Positions 1 to 11,765 are shown, counted from the stretch's first letter. The stretch: DNA of 64,000 bases from Pseudoalteromonas peptidolytica (GCF_012641745.1 NZ_WEHZ01000023.1:1-64000), one strand, 5' to 3'. Notes: a model not told the origin generated them from the letters alone. Numbers and translations: made by a program.

Positions 1-92
1 GGGCATTAAATGCCAGACCGAGAAAGTGTTTAGGGTATAAACAGCCTGCTGTTGTATTCAATAAATTACGCAAAGTACGTAAAGCAGCTTAA
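1..92 (+). pseudogene. IS30-family transposase, C-terminal end (cut by window edge)
   Basis: The frame starting at base 3 reads through to a TAA at 90-92 and gives a C-terminus containing LNARPRKCLGYKQP. This is the typical end of IS30-family DDE transposases, which carry an N/A-RPRK-LG-W/Y-K-P-x-VF signature. The rest of the gene is outside the window, so I cannot tell whether the element is intact. The likely terminal repeat of the element follows directly at 103-124. I am sure of the family from the motif; calling it a pseudogene only reflects the truncation here. Confidence 0.72.
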
Positions 93-102
93 TTTAGCGA
101 GT

Positions 103-124
103 GGTGCACTTCGGAGTTGAATTC
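103..124. repeat. probable IS30-type element end (terminal repeat)
   Basis: A 22-bp stretch containing CTTCGGAGTTGAATTC lies 11 bp after the transposase stop codon. It recurs with one mismatch at 28397-28418 in the same orientation. Position and recurrence fit an insertion sequence end; the exact boundary cannot be set without the other end. Confidence 0.55.
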
Positions 125-530
125 GCGAGTCATGATATTGGCGTAGATAATCCATATTGCTCTCCAACATGTTCACTTTATTTCACACTAAAGTAACAAA
201 AGCTTTGAGCAAAAATCTGCGCGAAGCAAAATTTTTTAAATTTACTGTTAAATTTATCAGTAAACACACAAGATAAATAACAACATAGCGGTGCTGAATT
301 AAAATAACATTTGTGTGCTTCGCACAAAAAATTATGCGAAGCAAATAACAGTGAAACAAAATATACATTTTTGGTCTGACAAAGCTTGAAAAATAAATTT
401 TCTAAGATAAACTCGCGTTTACTGTTTAGATACAAAAATGCAACCTGGTTAAGCTAATAAATATAACCAATCAGCGCAAAAGTACATTGCGCTATTTGTA
501 ACGCACAAGCGGCAAACAAAAAGGATTGAG
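125..530. other. AT-rich intergenic stretch with no supported gene
   Basis: The stretch between the IS end and the HTH gene is AT-rich and contains a direct repeat of GCGAAGCAAA at about 222 and 336. Short open frames on the minus strand here have no recognisable domain and no good ribosome binding site. Confidence 0.5.
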
Positions 531-533
531 TTG

Positions 534-839
534 GTGGGTAAATTTGACAAGCGCTTTACCGCAGATGACTTGCGCCGTATGCGTAAAGTGGCCGGTAAAA
601 CAACACTCGAAATGGCTAAATTAGTCGGTGTAGAGCGCGGCACTTATGAAAACTATGAAAAGGGAGTGAGTAAATTCCCTTACGAGTATTTTGAAGTGTG
701 GTGTGACGCTTGTGGGATTAACCTAAACCCATTAAGGGAGCAAATTTTAGCGCTTAGAGATAAAATTGATGATGCTAAGCTTTGGCGTAAGTCCCCAACC
801 CCACGTAACAAACCAAGTAAAGAAGGTAGCCGCAAATGA
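534..839 (+). CDS. small HTH (XRE-like) DNA-binding protein
   Basis: A protein of about 101 residues. Residues 10-55 read as a Cro/CI-type helix-turn-helix (LRRMRKVAGKTTLEMAKLVG followed by VERGTYENYEKG), and the C-terminal third is basic and probably disordered. I prefer the GTG at 534 because AAGGA at 521-525 is 8 bp upstream; a TTG at 531 is also open. Proteins like this are common as regulators of phage or mobile-element genes, which fits the adjacent IS end. No target is visible. The next two genes run in the same direction but a 150-bp gap separates them. Confidence 0.6.
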   Translation: MGKFDKRFTADDLRRMRKVAGKTTLEMAKLVGVERGTYENYEKGVSKFPYEYFEVWCDACGINLNPLREQILALRDKIDDAKLWRKSPTPRNKPSKEGSRK

Positions 840-993
840 ATGCCCAAACCTTTTATCCGTGCCATCACACATATCAAACAATCACGTTACGTATCACGCA
901 TATTGACTACATGATGTTTTCAACTTGTTTATTAAGGAGTAAAGTAGGGTGTAATCAGAGCACCTTAAAACTTAACTTAGAAAGGATATCATT

Positions 994-1173
994 ATGCGCT
1001 TTTCAATAAAAAATACGCCAAGCCAGCCTACACGCTCAACTCCACTAACACAGAATTTGATTGAACAAGTATCAGGGGGAACTCTGGGCGGTAAAACCAA
1101 AGACCCCAGAGGAGAGAAAGGCTCTTCAGCAAGAACAATGATTTATTGGCCATTACCAGTGGGGAATCAATGA
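994..1173 (+). CDS. 59-residue peptide with double-glycine motif (possible bacteriocin/RiPP-like precursor)
   Basis: ATG at 994 is preceded by AAAGGA (981-986) at 7-bp spacing, a strong ribosome site. The peptide has an N-terminal part ending in LTQNLIEQVSGG, which resembles the double-glycine leader consensus of peptides cleaved by C39-peptidase transporters. A basic, glycine-rich C-terminal part of about 30 residues follows and ends in YWPLPVGNQ. The stop codon overlaps the start of the membrane-protein gene (ATGA), implying translational coupling. No modification enzyme, peptidase or ABC exporter is in the window, so the precursor assignment is inference. A small structural or regulatory protein is the alternative. 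Confidence 0.45.
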   Translation: MRFSIKNTPSQPTRSTPLTQNLIEQVSGGTLGGKTKDPRGEKGSSARTMIYWPLPVGNQ

Positions 1174-1826
1174 AAAATTCTTGGTACTTTTTGCTACTAG
1201 CAATTTTAATGACTATTGGGTTCTCAGCTCTTCATTATTTCACTGATTTTGCCTATATGGTTCATATCATGGCATTGCTAGCTATCGTGACTTTTACGTC
1301 ACGACAGCTAGTGAACTTGCAGCATATTAGTGTAACCCTATTCATCGTCACTATAATCGAATACATGCTCGTACAATATATTATTAGCTTGCGCACCTCA
1401 GTGTTGCCCCCGCACTTTGTAAATTTCTTTATTTTTGCTGCTCACTTTCTATTGGATCTTATGATTTTTGTTTTACTAAAACACAGAGTATATTGGTCAC
1501 TTCGTTTTGTCCGCCTTACTAACCCAAAAAACTGGCGTAGCGTTTATTTAACACATGCCGACCCTATTCTATACGGTATTTTCTTTGCTTACATGATAGT
1601 TGACCTTGCAGCTTTTGGTGAGAATCTCATTAGAAATATGGATCTAATCTTCGGTGTATCAGAAGAAACATCTAAGCCCTTTTGGAGTTGGGCTTGGGTA
1701 TATAAAAACTACGAAATTCTGAAATCAATCCTATGTGCTCTTGTGTTAACAACGATTCTAGCCACCGCCTTTGTTGAACGTCAGCGTCCTGATACGCCAG
1801 ATGAGGAATTAGAAAGCGAATCTTAG
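1170..1826 (+). CDS. multi-pass membrane protein of unknown function
   Basis: A 218-residue protein with about five to six hydrophobic segments (around residues 4-22, 26-44, 50-73, 82-102, 130-150 and 183-202) and an acidic tail ending PDEELESES. I chose ATG 1170 over the upstream TTG at 1146 because it overlaps the stop of the preceding peptide gene as ATGA. I do not recognise a family. Its coupling to a double-glycine-motif peptide makes an immunity or accessory membrane protein a reasonable guess, but nothing in the sequence proves it. Confidence 0.6.
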   Translation: MKNSWYFLLLAILMTIGFSALHYFTDFAYMVHIMALLAIVTFTSRQLVNLQHISVTLFIVTIIEYMLVQYIISLRTSVLPPHFVNFFIFAAHFLLDLMIFVLLKHRVYWSLRFVRLTNPKNWRSVYLTHADPILYGIFFAYMIVDLAAFGENLIRNMDLIFGVSEETSKPFWSWAWVYKNYEILKSILCALVLTTILATAFVERQRPDTPDEELESES

Positions 1827-1900
1827 TGATTCCTTATAAAAGCGGGCACAGTCGTGCTCTATGCGCTTATATGATGACTTAACAAGGAATTTCAGACATT

Positions 1901-1924
1901 AAAAAAGGCGCCAAGGCGCCTTTT
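1901..1924. terminator. bidirectional intrinsic terminator
   Basis: A-tract, GGCGCC, AA, GGCGCC, T-tract. It lies between the convergent membrane-protein gene (+) and speD (-) and can serve both. Confidence 0.75.
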
Positions 1925-1950
1925 ACTGTTACTTATCCTGATACTACGGA

Positions 1951-2760
1951 TTATTCCGTCTCAGGTAAATTACGACCGTAGAACACTTCCTGAATTTCAC
2001 GATTTAGCTTTTGGCGAATTTCTTCTTCTTCGTCTTGGTCTAAATCATCGGTGCTCAATCCAAACAGATACGCATTTAAATCTGTTTCCTTAAGCATCAT
2101 CTTAGTGTGGAATAAGTTCTCTTGATACACGTTTACATCTACCATGTGGTAGGCATCTTTAGTATCTTCCGTCATGTAATTCTGGATAGAGTGAATAGCG
2201 TGGTCAATATAGTGCTTCACGCCATTTACGTCACGAGTAAAACCACGTACGCGGTAATCGATTGTTACTACGTCTGACTCTAGCGAGTGAATCAAGAAGT
2301 TCAGTGCTTTAAGTGGTGAAATAATACCGCACGTTGATACTTCAATATCCGCTCGGAACGTACAAATACCATCATGAGGGTGTGCTTCAGGATAAGTATG
2401 CACACAAATGTGGCTCTTATCTAAGTGTGCAACCACCGAATCAGGTAAAGGACCTGGTGCTTCGTTGCTATCAAAAGTCTGTTGTTCAACAGGCTCTTCT
2501 GATACTAGAATCGTCACACTTGCCCCTTGTGGCTCATAGTCTTGACGTGCAATATTTAATACGTTTGCACCAATAATATCTGTCACGTCTTTGAGAATAT
2601 CCGTCAAACGATCAGCACTGTATTGCTCATCAATATATTCTAGATACTCTTTACGTTGCTGCTCGGTCTTGGCGTAGCAAATATCGTAAATGCTAAAGCT
2701 TAAACTCTTAGTTAAGTTGTTAAAGCCATGGAGTTTAATTTTATCAAAGGGCTTGTTCAC
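1951..2760 (-). CDS. speD: S-adenosylmethionine decarboxylase proenzyme
   Basis: A 269-residue protein matching the long E. coli-type SpeD. The enzyme decarboxylates S-adenosylmethionine to give the aminopropyl donor for spermidine synthesis. The self-processing site is visible as [14 protein letters not shown]: cleavage between Lys115 and Ser116 creates the pyruvoyl cofactor on the new N-terminus. The downstream [20 protein letters not shown] block is also family-typical. The start is GTG 2760, with AAGGTGGG at 6-bp spacing. No speE is in the window. Confidence 0.95.
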   Translation of the reverse strand: MNKPFDKIKLHGFNNLTKSLSFSIYDICYAKTEQQRKEYLEYIDEQYSADRLTDILKDVTDIIGANVLNIARQDYEPQGASVTILVSEEPVEQQTFDSNEAPGPLPDSVVAHLDKSHICVHTYPEAHPHDGICTFRADIEVSTCGIISPLKALNFLIHSLESDVVTIDYRVRGFTRDVNGVKHYIDHAIHSIQNYMTEDTKDAYHMVDVNVYQENLFHTKMMLKETDLNAYLFGLSTDDLDQDEEEEIRQKLNREIQEVFYGRNLPETE

Positions 2761-2845
2761 GATAGACCCACCTTAATACAAAAAATCTGCGTTGCAGAAA
2801 CAAAAGTTCGCGGATTTTATACGAAAATAACGCCATGAAAAAGCG

Positions 2846-3259
2846 TTATTTTGCGTCAATTTCAATCACTTCATGGCTATGCGTAATTTCTACTGCTTTT
2901 TCAAGCATTAAAGCCACGGAGCAGTACTTTTCAGCTGACAAACTAATGGCTCTTACTAGGTGTTTTTCAGAGACATTTCGTCCCGTTACCACAAAGTGTA
3001 AATTAATTTTTGTAAAAACCCGTGGCGCACTCGGAGCGCGCTCTGCGGTAAGCTTTACCTCGACGTCAGTAACATCCTGACGCGCTTTTTGTAAAATACT
3101 GACCACATCAACCGACGAGCAGCAGCCAGCTGACATCAATACCATTTCCATTGGGCTTGGTGCGGCACTGTCGGCGCCGGTATCAAATACCACATTGTGC
3201 CCTGACGCTGAGCGCCCAATGAAGGTATCGCCTTCAACCCATTTAACGCAAGCTAACAT
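2846..3259 (-). CDS. OsmC-family protein (YhfA-like)
   Basis: A 137-residue OsmC/Ohr-fold protein, close in length and pattern to E. coli YhfA. The two conserved cysteine regions are present (SAGCCSSVDVV near residue 46 and EKYCSVA near 112). Family members are thiol-dependent peroxidase-like proteins; YhfA-type members have no firmly established substrate. ATG 3259 has AAGGAT just upstream. It lies 86 bp upstream of speD on the same strand and may share its transcript. Confidence 0.85.
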   Translation of the reverse strand: MLACVKWVEGDTFIGRSASGHNVVFDTGADSAAPSPMEMVLMSAGCCSSVDVVSILQKARQDVTDVEVKLTAERAPSAPRVFTKINLHFVVTGRNVSEKHLVRAISLSAEKYCSVALMLEKAVEITHSHEVIEIDAK

Positions 3260-3282
3260 AGTTATCCTTTATAAAAGCAATA

Positions 3283-3302
3283 ACACCGCCACGAGGCGGT
3301 GT
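3283..3302 (-). terminator. hairpin after the DUF3802-type gene
   Basis: ACACCGCC, ACGA, GGCGGTGT forms an 8-bp perfect stem with a 4-nt loop downstream of the gene ending at 3366. The T-run after it on the minus strand is weak. Confidence 0.5.
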
Positions 3303-3365
3303 ATTTTATATTCCACTTTTCACTTTACAGTGTAGTGTGGTTCTATTAACGATAATTGTGCCAAC

Positions 3366-3701
3366 CTATACCGCTGAGTCAAACAGGTTTTTCACCAAGC
3401 CGGCAAATTCCTCAATAAACTCTTTTTGCTCTATGGTGACACGTCTATCAACAACGCTCGACAGTACTTCTTGCAAGTCATACACAATGCCATCTACCTC
3501 GCGCACAATCATGCTACGCTGCTCTGTAGAAAGCTCACTGTGTTGCTCGCAAATACGGATAACATTTTCAGCAATCACATCTTCGATCAATTCCAAGACT
3601 GTTGGAGCACCAGGCTCTACCGTCCCGGACTTCTCAAACAAGGCTAAATTTTGCGTCAAATACATGACTAAATCATCATATCCTTGTTTATCTAAAACCA
3701 T
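3366..3701 (-). CDS. DUF3802-like small protein
   Basis: About 111 residues, mostly helical and acidic, starting MVLDKQGYDDLVMYL and ending GLVKNLFDSAV. The pattern recalls DUF3802 proteins of Vibrio, Shewanella and Pseudoalteromonas, whose function is unknown. I prefer ATG 3701 over ATG 3731 because AGGTGAG sits 6 bp before it, whereas the upstream ATG abuts its AGGAG with no spacing. No catalytic motif is visible. Confidence 0.6.
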   Translation of the reverse strand: MVLDKQGYDDLVMYLTQNLALFEKSGTVEPGAPTVLELIEDVIAENVIRICEQHSELSTEQRSMIVREVDGIVYDLQEVLSSVVDRRVTIEQKEFIEEFAGLVKNLFDSAV

Positions 3702-3789
3702 ACTTTGCTCACCTGAACCTATCAAAGACATCTCCTATTGATTTAAGCAGAAAGTTTTTTCGATTGCTACTTTTGTAGACAACTAGACA

Positions 3790-3817
3790 CAAAAAAGCAG
3801 CCGAAGCTGCTTTTTTA
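3790..3817. terminator. intrinsic terminator after astD
   Basis: A-tract, GCAGC, CGAA, GCTGC, T-tract, between the end of astD (-) and the start of the next minus-strand gene. Confidence 0.75.
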
Positions 3818-3840
3818 TCAATAAAATTGATAGTGCTATT

Positions 3841-5328
<1,488 letters not shown>

Positions 5329-6342
5329 TTAAATCTTCACTAGGCTTACTTGATCGCCTTCTTCTACTTTTAGCGCCGCAGCAACATGTGGAGCAAGCGT
5401 TATCTCATTGTCATCAGACAAAGTTAACTCTATGACCGCTGCGCGATAGTCCACAAGTTTATCATTTGCGACCATAACAGGGAATCCACCTTGACTATCG
5501 CCTATTTTCACTGTGCGCTTTTCGCTATTGCATACCGTGCGAATATTGCTCACTTTGGCTTCAACAGTAGGGCCTGCGTCAAAAATATCAACGTAACCGT
5601 TAAAGGTGAAACCTTCACTCTTTAATAGCTCAATCGCAGGGCGAGTATTGTCATGTACCTCACCAATCACCGCTTGTGCTTCTTCACTGAGCAGGTTGAC
5701 GTAGATTGGGTATTTTGGCATTAGCTCTGCAATAAAGACCTTTTGGCCAATACCCGTGAGGTAATCAGCAGTTGGGAAGTCCATAGAGAAGAAATGCTCT
5801 TCAAGCCACTGCCAAAATGGACTTTCACCTTGTTCATTCGACACGCCGCGCATTTCTGCAATCACGGTTTCGGCAAAGCGCGCACGATGTTGATTAATAA
5901 ACATAAAGCGAGAGCGAGATAAGAGTTTGCCGTTGCTTCCCTTACGATAACCATCCTTTAAGAACAGCGTGCATAGTTCCGTTGCGCCAGTGTAATCATT
6001 ACATAGCGTTAAAATATCCACTGCTTTGTAAACATTCAGCGTGCGAGAAGAGTGGATCACTTTGCTCAGATGGTAATGATAAAACGCATCATCCAAACCA
6101 ACCGCAGCTTCGATACCACTGGTACCAACCACCTCGCCAGTTTCTGTATCTTCTAATACAAATAAATACCCTTCATCAAAAGGCTTGTCTGCTTGCTTAC
6201 CAAATGAAGCAACTGAACGTGCAATCTTCTTCTGTAATAGCTCTTCGTTAACAGGCAAAGAGGTAAAACCGTGGCCTGATTCATGAGCAATGTTTAAAAG
6301 CGCTGGATAATCGCTTTCTTGGATTGGGCGAAGGATCATCAT
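5329..6342 (-). CDS. astA: arginine N-succinyltransferase
   Basis: A 337-residue AstA, the first committed enzyme of AST arginine catabolism, transferring succinyl from succinyl-CoA to arginine. The N-terminus MMILRPIQESDYPALLNIA and the blocks around GTSGIEAAVG, LSRSRFMFI and LLKSEGF are typical of the family. Two adjacent ATG codons (6342 and 6339) are possible starts behind GAGGAG. It lies between astC and astD on one strand, with a hairpin separating it from astC. Confidence 0.93.
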   Translation of the reverse strand: MMILRPIQESDYPALLNIAHESGHGFTSLPVNEELLQKKIARSVASFGKQADKPFDEGYLFVLEDTETGEVVGTSGIEAAVGLDDAFYHYHLSKVIHSSRTLNVYKAVDILTLCNDYTGATELCTLFLKDGYRKGSNGKLLSRSRFMFINQHRARFAETVIAEMRGVSNEQGESPFWQWLEEHFFSMDFPTADYLTGIGQKVFIAELMPKYPIYVNLLSEEAQAVIGEVHDNTRPAIELLKSEGFTFNGYVDIFDAGPTVEAKVSNIRTVCNSEKRTVKIGDSQGGFPVMVANDKLVDYRAAVIELTLSDDNEITLAPHVAAALKVEEGDQVSLVKI

Positions 6343-6377
6343 GAGCCCGCTTACTCCTCAAAAATGTGGATAACAAC

Positions 6378-6399
6378 AAGGCCACCAAAAGGTGACCTT
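6378..6399. terminator. intercistronic hairpin between astC and astA
   Basis: AAGGCCACC, AAAA, GGTGACCTT forms a stem with one mismatch in the 68-bp gap. There is no strong T-run, so partial termination or an RNA-stability element is more likely than a full terminator. Confidence 0.45.
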
Positions 6400-6409
6400 G
6401 CAATCAGTA

Positions 6410-7978
<1,569 letters not shown>

Positions 7979-9154
7979 TTACAAAATCGTCAACTGAAGG
8001 TTATGGAATGCACATTTTGCCAATTGCTGACGCATTTCTTCAGTGAGTTCTAGATGACTGAGTAAAATCTCAGCTTCGTCATCTTCTATCAACTGACTGT
8101 CTTTTAGAACAAGCATTTGAGCATAGCCATAGGCTTTTTGCATCACTTGTGTCAGTGGTAACGGATCCACTATTTTTTTATGCGATTTTGGTAAATAAGT
8201 TTGCGAATACTCTTCCATTACCGCATTAAAGGGAAGGTAACGCAGCTCCATTTTCTCTATTAGTTTTCGAGATATATCTGCGGAGTGTTCTAACAGCAAG
8301 TTACGCAAAAATAGGGGATCTGGAGATAGCTCCATTAGCGCGGTATGTAGATCTTTTTGCTTTTTATCACGGGCGATTTGTACTTTGGCTTGCCATACTC
8401 TTTCAAAAGTACGTAAATACAGTCTGACTAACGCAATTTTGCCCAGTTCAAGTAACATTCCCAAGGTAAAGGCATGTTGTTCTTTAACACCAAAAAATGG
8501 GGCAAGCTCCTTTGCTGCAATTGCAGTGCTCATACTTAGCTCCCGCATTTTACGCTTCATTAAGCCAAACGGTTCTGTTGCATGGGGCATCCAATGCCTC
8601 ACCGCCATCGTCGGGATCACCATTTGCAGGTTTTCTAAGCCCAAATACCTCAGTGCCAGCGCGGGGGTATCGACTTTAATCGATGTGCCTTTGCTATTTT
8701 TCTTGCGATACTGCGGCAAATTCACCAAAGATACAAGCTCTCGCCCTAACCAACTGAGATCATTTACGAGTGGCTCTAATCGCCCTACTGACGCTGAACG
8801 CACGGCCAAAATATCAAAAATGGCAGGAACCGAATCTTGAATGCCAACCACTTCATGGTAAATGGTATCAAGATCATGTAATTGTTTTGCAATTGCCTCT
8901 TCAATAACTGAATGTAAGTGCTTACTTGCTTTAGCTATGTATTTATGATGAGTCGTACTGCTTTCCTGTCGTTTTGCAGCCGCAGCAATCTCCACCTCAA
9001 GCATGGTACGCTGGGCAATATTTTCTCCATAACTAATATCAAAAGTATGGATATAGCCGATTTGCTTTTGGGCAAAGTTAAGGCTGATAAGAAGGTCATG
9101 GGCGCGCTCAGAAAGCGCTTGTGCCATTCTAATTTGCTTATTTTCTTGCGTCAT
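7979..9154 (-). CDS. HDOD-domain protein
   Basis: A 391-residue protein. The first ~100 residues are helical with possible coiled-coil character, followed by an HDOD output domain from about residue 105 (IQDSVPAIFDILAVRSASVG, ALRYLGLENLQMVIPTMAVR, HAFTLGMLLELGKIALVRLY). HDOD is an HD-related domain that generally lacks the full catalytic HD pair and works in signalling. No receiver, GGDEF or EAL domain is attached. Its partner cannot be told from context. Confidence 0.8.
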   Translation of the reverse strand: MTQENKQIRMAQALSERAHDLLISLNFAQKQIGYIHTFDISYGENIAQRTMLEVEIAAAAKRQESSTTHHKYIAKASKHLHSVIEEAIAKQLHDLDTIYHEVVGIQDSVPAIFDILAVRSASVGRLEPLVNDLSWLGRELVSLVNLPQYRKKNSKGTSIKVDTPALALRYLGLENLQMVIPTMAVRHWMPHATEPFGLMKRKMRELSMSTAIAAKELAPFFGVKEQHAFTLGMLLELGKIALVRLYLRTFERVWQAKVQIARDKKQKDLHTALMELSPDPLFLRNLLLEHSADISRKLIEKMELRYLPFNAVMEEYSQTYLPKSHKKIVDPLPLTQVMQKAYGYAQMLVLKDSQLIEDDEAEILLSHLELTEEMRQQLAKCAFHNLQLTIL

Positions 9155-9294
9155 GCATGCTACTTATCTAAAGGAAACAATGAGTTTAGCACTCAACAGA
9201 CAGTCGTATTGTTCGATATTATACCACTAAAGGCAATATTAAAGTTTTATTGTGCGTATCTTAAAGCACTGACAGAAACATCATCTCCAAGCTT

Positions 9295-9456
9295 ATACCA
9301 ATTTTCTTAATTAAGTGGTCTATTTTGAGGCGAGAAAATCTTGTCGATAACAAGGCAAAAATTTTGCTATTTAGTTGTTCTAAATAAGAAATTTTTAACG
9401 CTGTTAGCGTCAGATTTACTCCTTCAAATTGAGCAAGTATTAAGTCAAATTGGTAT
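9295..9456. repeat. 162-bp palindromic intergenic repeat, family 1, copy A (full length)
   Basis: Begins ATACCAATTTTCTTAAT and ends ATTAAGTCAAATTGGTAT. The whole 162 bp is one imperfect inverted repeat centred on TATTTAG-TTGTT-CTAAATA, so single-stranded it would fold into one long hairpin. Almost identical to the copy at 54961-55122. Confidence 0.85.
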
Positions 9457-9526
9457 TATACCCACACGACCTCAAGCGTGCAGATTATTTGCACAATTAC
9501 AAAACAGAGCTGGTTTTGTTTAAACT

Positions 9527-10108
9527 TTAGAAGCGTTTTAGGAAGTTATCAAGTAATGCCAACCCATGCTCGGTCAAGATTGCTTCAGGATGAAATTGTA
9601 TTCCTTCAAGCGCCCTATCTGGTGCGACAAGTCCCATAATTTCATCAAACTTACCTTCTGGGGACTGTGTCCATGCGCTCACTTCAAGCGTTGCTGGCAA
9701 GGCGTTTTTTTCTACAATAAGTGAATGGTATCGGCAGACTTCATAAGGCGAAGGAAGCCCGTTAAATGCCCCTTTATTATTGTGATATACAAGAGAAGTT
9801 TTACCGTGCATGACTTGTCTGGCACGGCGCACATTACCTCCTAGCGCTTGCGCAATTGTCTGATGACCTAAACAGATCCCCAGAATAGGCAAACTGCCCT
9901 GAAGCTGTTCCACTACTTGCAGTGATATACCTGCCTCATTCGGCGTACAAGGTCCTGGAGACAACACTAGATACTTTGGTCGAAGCTGCTTAATTTGAGC
10001 GATGCTAAGTTCATCATTACGCTTAACCAATACTTCAATATTCAAACGTTGAAAGTACTGTACTAAATTGTACGTAAAAGAATCGTAGTTATCGATCATT
10101 AACAGCAT
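9527..10108 (-). CDS. pabA: glutamine amidotransferase of aminodeoxychorismate synthase (component II)
   Basis: A 193-residue class-I glutamine amidotransferase. MLLMIDNYDSFTYNLVQYF starts it, LGICLGHQ carries the nucleophilic Cys, and IQFHPEAILTEHG carries the catalytic His and Glu. It releases ammonia from glutamine for PabB to make 4-amino-4-deoxychorismate in folate synthesis; some bacteria share it with TrpE. I chose ATG 10108 because the MLLMIDNYDSF N-terminus matches the family and GGAG lies 10 bp upstream. Nearness to astC/argD supports pabA over trpG; no pabB or trpE is nearby. Confidence 0.85.
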   Translation of the reverse strand: MLLMIDNYDSFTYNLVQYFQRLNIEVLVKRNDELSIAQIKQLRPKYLVLSPGPCTPNEAGISLQVVEQLQGSLPILGICLGHQTIAQALGGNVRRARQVMHGKTSLVYHNNKGAFNGLPSPYEVCRYHSLIVEKNALPATLEVSAWTQSPEGKFDEIMGLVAPDRALEGIQFHPEAILTEHGLALLDNFLKRF

Positions 10109-10134
10109 ATAAGCTTTACTCCACACCATAGCTT

Positions 10135-10296
10135 ATGCCAATTTGCCTCATTAACTGCTCTATTTTGAGGTAAGACAATTTTATCGATAACACAGCAAAA
10201 GTTTGACTATTTGGTTATGCCAAATAAGCAACTTTTTACATCATTAGCGACTATTTTACGCCCTCAAGTTGAGCAAGCATCAGACAAAATGGGTTA
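10135..10296. repeat. palindromic repeat family 1, copy B (degraded)
   Basis: Aligns over its whole length with the 162-bp element at 9295-9456 (ATGCCAATTTGCCTCATTAACT start, CTATTTTGAGG, CTATTTGG-TTATG-CCAAATAAG centre) but with many substitutions. An old copy. Confidence 0.7.
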
Positions 10297-10557
10297 GCGT
10301 TCATTATACGAATATCAGGCTCTTAAATTTGAGCATCGACTTTGTACATCGAGATAATGAGTAAAACTCACTCAGTACGATGATGGGCAAATCACGACGG
10401 CCAAATTACAAACGGCAGGAGTGTAGCACGGACTGCAAAGATACAGCAGCCTTAAAACGAATTTGGTAAAAGTGATAGCGCGTATTTAAGCCAAAGAACA
10501 GCGGTTATAAAGAAGTGCAGAGGCGGCGTAACTGTCTGCCACCTCAGAAAGTGATTT

Positions 10558-10669
10558 ATACCAATTGTCTTAAGTAAGTAGTCTATTTTGAGGCGAGAAA
10601 ATCTTGTCGAGCACGCTGTTAGCGTCAGATTTACTCCTTCAAATTGAGCAAGTATTAAGGCTGATTGGT
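10558..10669. repeat. palindromic repeat family 1, copy C (internal deletion)
   Basis: Same termini and arms as copy A but the apex is missing: AAAATCTTGTCGA joins directly to GCACGCTGTTAGCGTCAG, shortening it to about 112 bp. It lies against the 3' end of the sigma-54 activator gene. The 260 bp between copies B and C holds nothing I recognise. Confidence 0.8.
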
Positions 10670-10675
10670 CTTTTA

Positions 10676-11686
10676 TTACGTTAAGCCGTACTTTCGTCTT
10701 TTTACGTAAAAATTATTTCTACTTAGCTGTAAACCTTGATAAACGTCAGAAACGCTGGGATTGAGACCCATTGCTTCTTCGATAATGAAGCATTCAACTT
10801 CTTCTATTGCTTCAGAAAAGGAGATATCTAGGCTAATAGCACGCTCTAATACCGACATGACTTTGCCATACCCACCTTTGTCACTTTTAGACACTGCTGA
10901 TGGTTTTAGCATGTTGTTATATTGTGGAAAATAAGCAATATTCACTTTACCATCGCACATCGCAATCCAGGCGTTCAAAACCCCAAAAAGCTGTCTAATG
11001 TTGCCTTGCCAATAATACTTCTTACATAAGCTGACTAACTCAGTATATTGTGCAGGACTGAGCATAATGTCCTTATTTTTAAGGAAAACATCAATCAGTT
11101 TAGGAATATCGTCTTTGCGTTCACGCAGTGGCTTCATGGTTAACTCGATGCCCAGTAACCGAAACCTTAAATCCATTAAAAAAGTGCCCTTTTCAACTTC
11201 TTCATCCAAGTCTTTAGTCGTCGCAGCGATAACTTGGAATTTAGAGTAGAGCGTTTTGGTATCTCCTAGACGGCTATAAGAACCATCATTGAGTACCCGC
11301 AGTAATTTTTGCTGGGTCTCGATAGACAAGGTGTGGATCTCGTCTAAAAATAAAATCCCACCGTTTGCTTCTGCGATAAAGCCATCTGTGCTCTTTTCAG
11401 CCCCTGAGAAGGCACCTTTCACATGACCAAATAAAAGCGATAACGATAATTCGTTATTAAAGTTTGCACAGTTAACAGAAACGAAAGGAACCTCTTCTCC
11501 TTGCAGATAAATACGTTTGCGATGCACTAATTTAGCAAACTCTTCTTTACCTGTTCCCGTTTCACCTTGAATAATACTCGCAAGCTCTTCATTTTTAGCT
11601 AAGATGCAGGCTTTGAAGTCTTCATCTCTATCAATAATTAGATTTTCAGCTCCGACCCCGTTTAGTACTTTATTATACTTATCCAT
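10676..11686 (-). CDS. sigma-54-dependent transcriptional activator (AAA+, no receiver domain)
   Basis: 336 residues from the ATG at 11686, chosen because GAGGGGAAGT lies directly upstream. The AAA+ domain begins almost at the N-terminus: Walker A GETGTGKEEF (about 41-50), the sigma-54 contact loop GAFSGA (91-96, Ser for the usual Thr), Walker B GGILFLDEIH (110-118) and the LRFRLLGIEL arginine-finger region. The C-terminus carries a Fis-type HTH. With no regulatory domain it resembles PspF-like activators, which are controlled by a partner protein or expression level. Sigma-54-type promoters before the two plus-strand cluster operons make it the likely pathway activator. Confidence 0.85.
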   Translation of the reverse strand: MDKYNKVLNGVGAENLIIDRDEDFKACILAKNEELASIIQGETGTGKEEFAKLVHRKRIYLQGEEVPFVSVNCANFNNELSLSLLFGHVKGAFSGAEKSTDGFIAEANGGILFLDEIHTLSIETQQKLLRVLNDGSYSRLGDTKTLYSKFQVIAATTKDLDEEVEKGTFLMDLRFRLLGIELTMKPLRERKDDIPKLIDVFLKNKDIMLSPAQYTELVSLCKKYYWQGNIRQLFGVLNAWIAMCDGKVNIAYFPQYNNMLKPSAVSKSDKGGYGKVMSVLERAISLDISFSEAIEEVECFIIEEAMGLNPSVSDVYQGLQLSRNNFYVKRRKYGLT

Positions 11687-11750
11687 ACTTCCCCTCTTTA
11701 TGAACATCCGACGCAACTTACTACAGGAAAACGCTCATTAATCATTTACT

Positions 11751-11765
11751 GCAATGGTATTGCCC
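11751..11765 (-). promoter_or_regulatory. candidate sigma-54 (-24/-12) promoter for the activator gene
   Basis: On the minus strand GGGCAA-TACCA-TTGC: the GG and GC dinucleotides are 12 bp apart as required. Two mismatches in the -24 hexamer. It points at the ATG at 11686 and would place the start of transcription about 50 bp before it, suggesting autoregulation. Confidence 0.35.

Noticed and set aside
178..435. Overlapping minus-strand open frames near the left edge
   Set aside because: AT-rich, no family resemblance, no ribosome site, two frames overlapping each other.
836..1009. 57-codon frame overlapping the end of the HTH gene as ATGA
   Set aside because: It has no recognisable motif and runs across the ribosome site and start of the better-supported peptide gene at 994.
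9527..10108. trpG (anthranilate synthase component II)
   Set aside because: No trp genes are nearby and the location close to astC/argD is that of pabA; dual use cannot be excluded.
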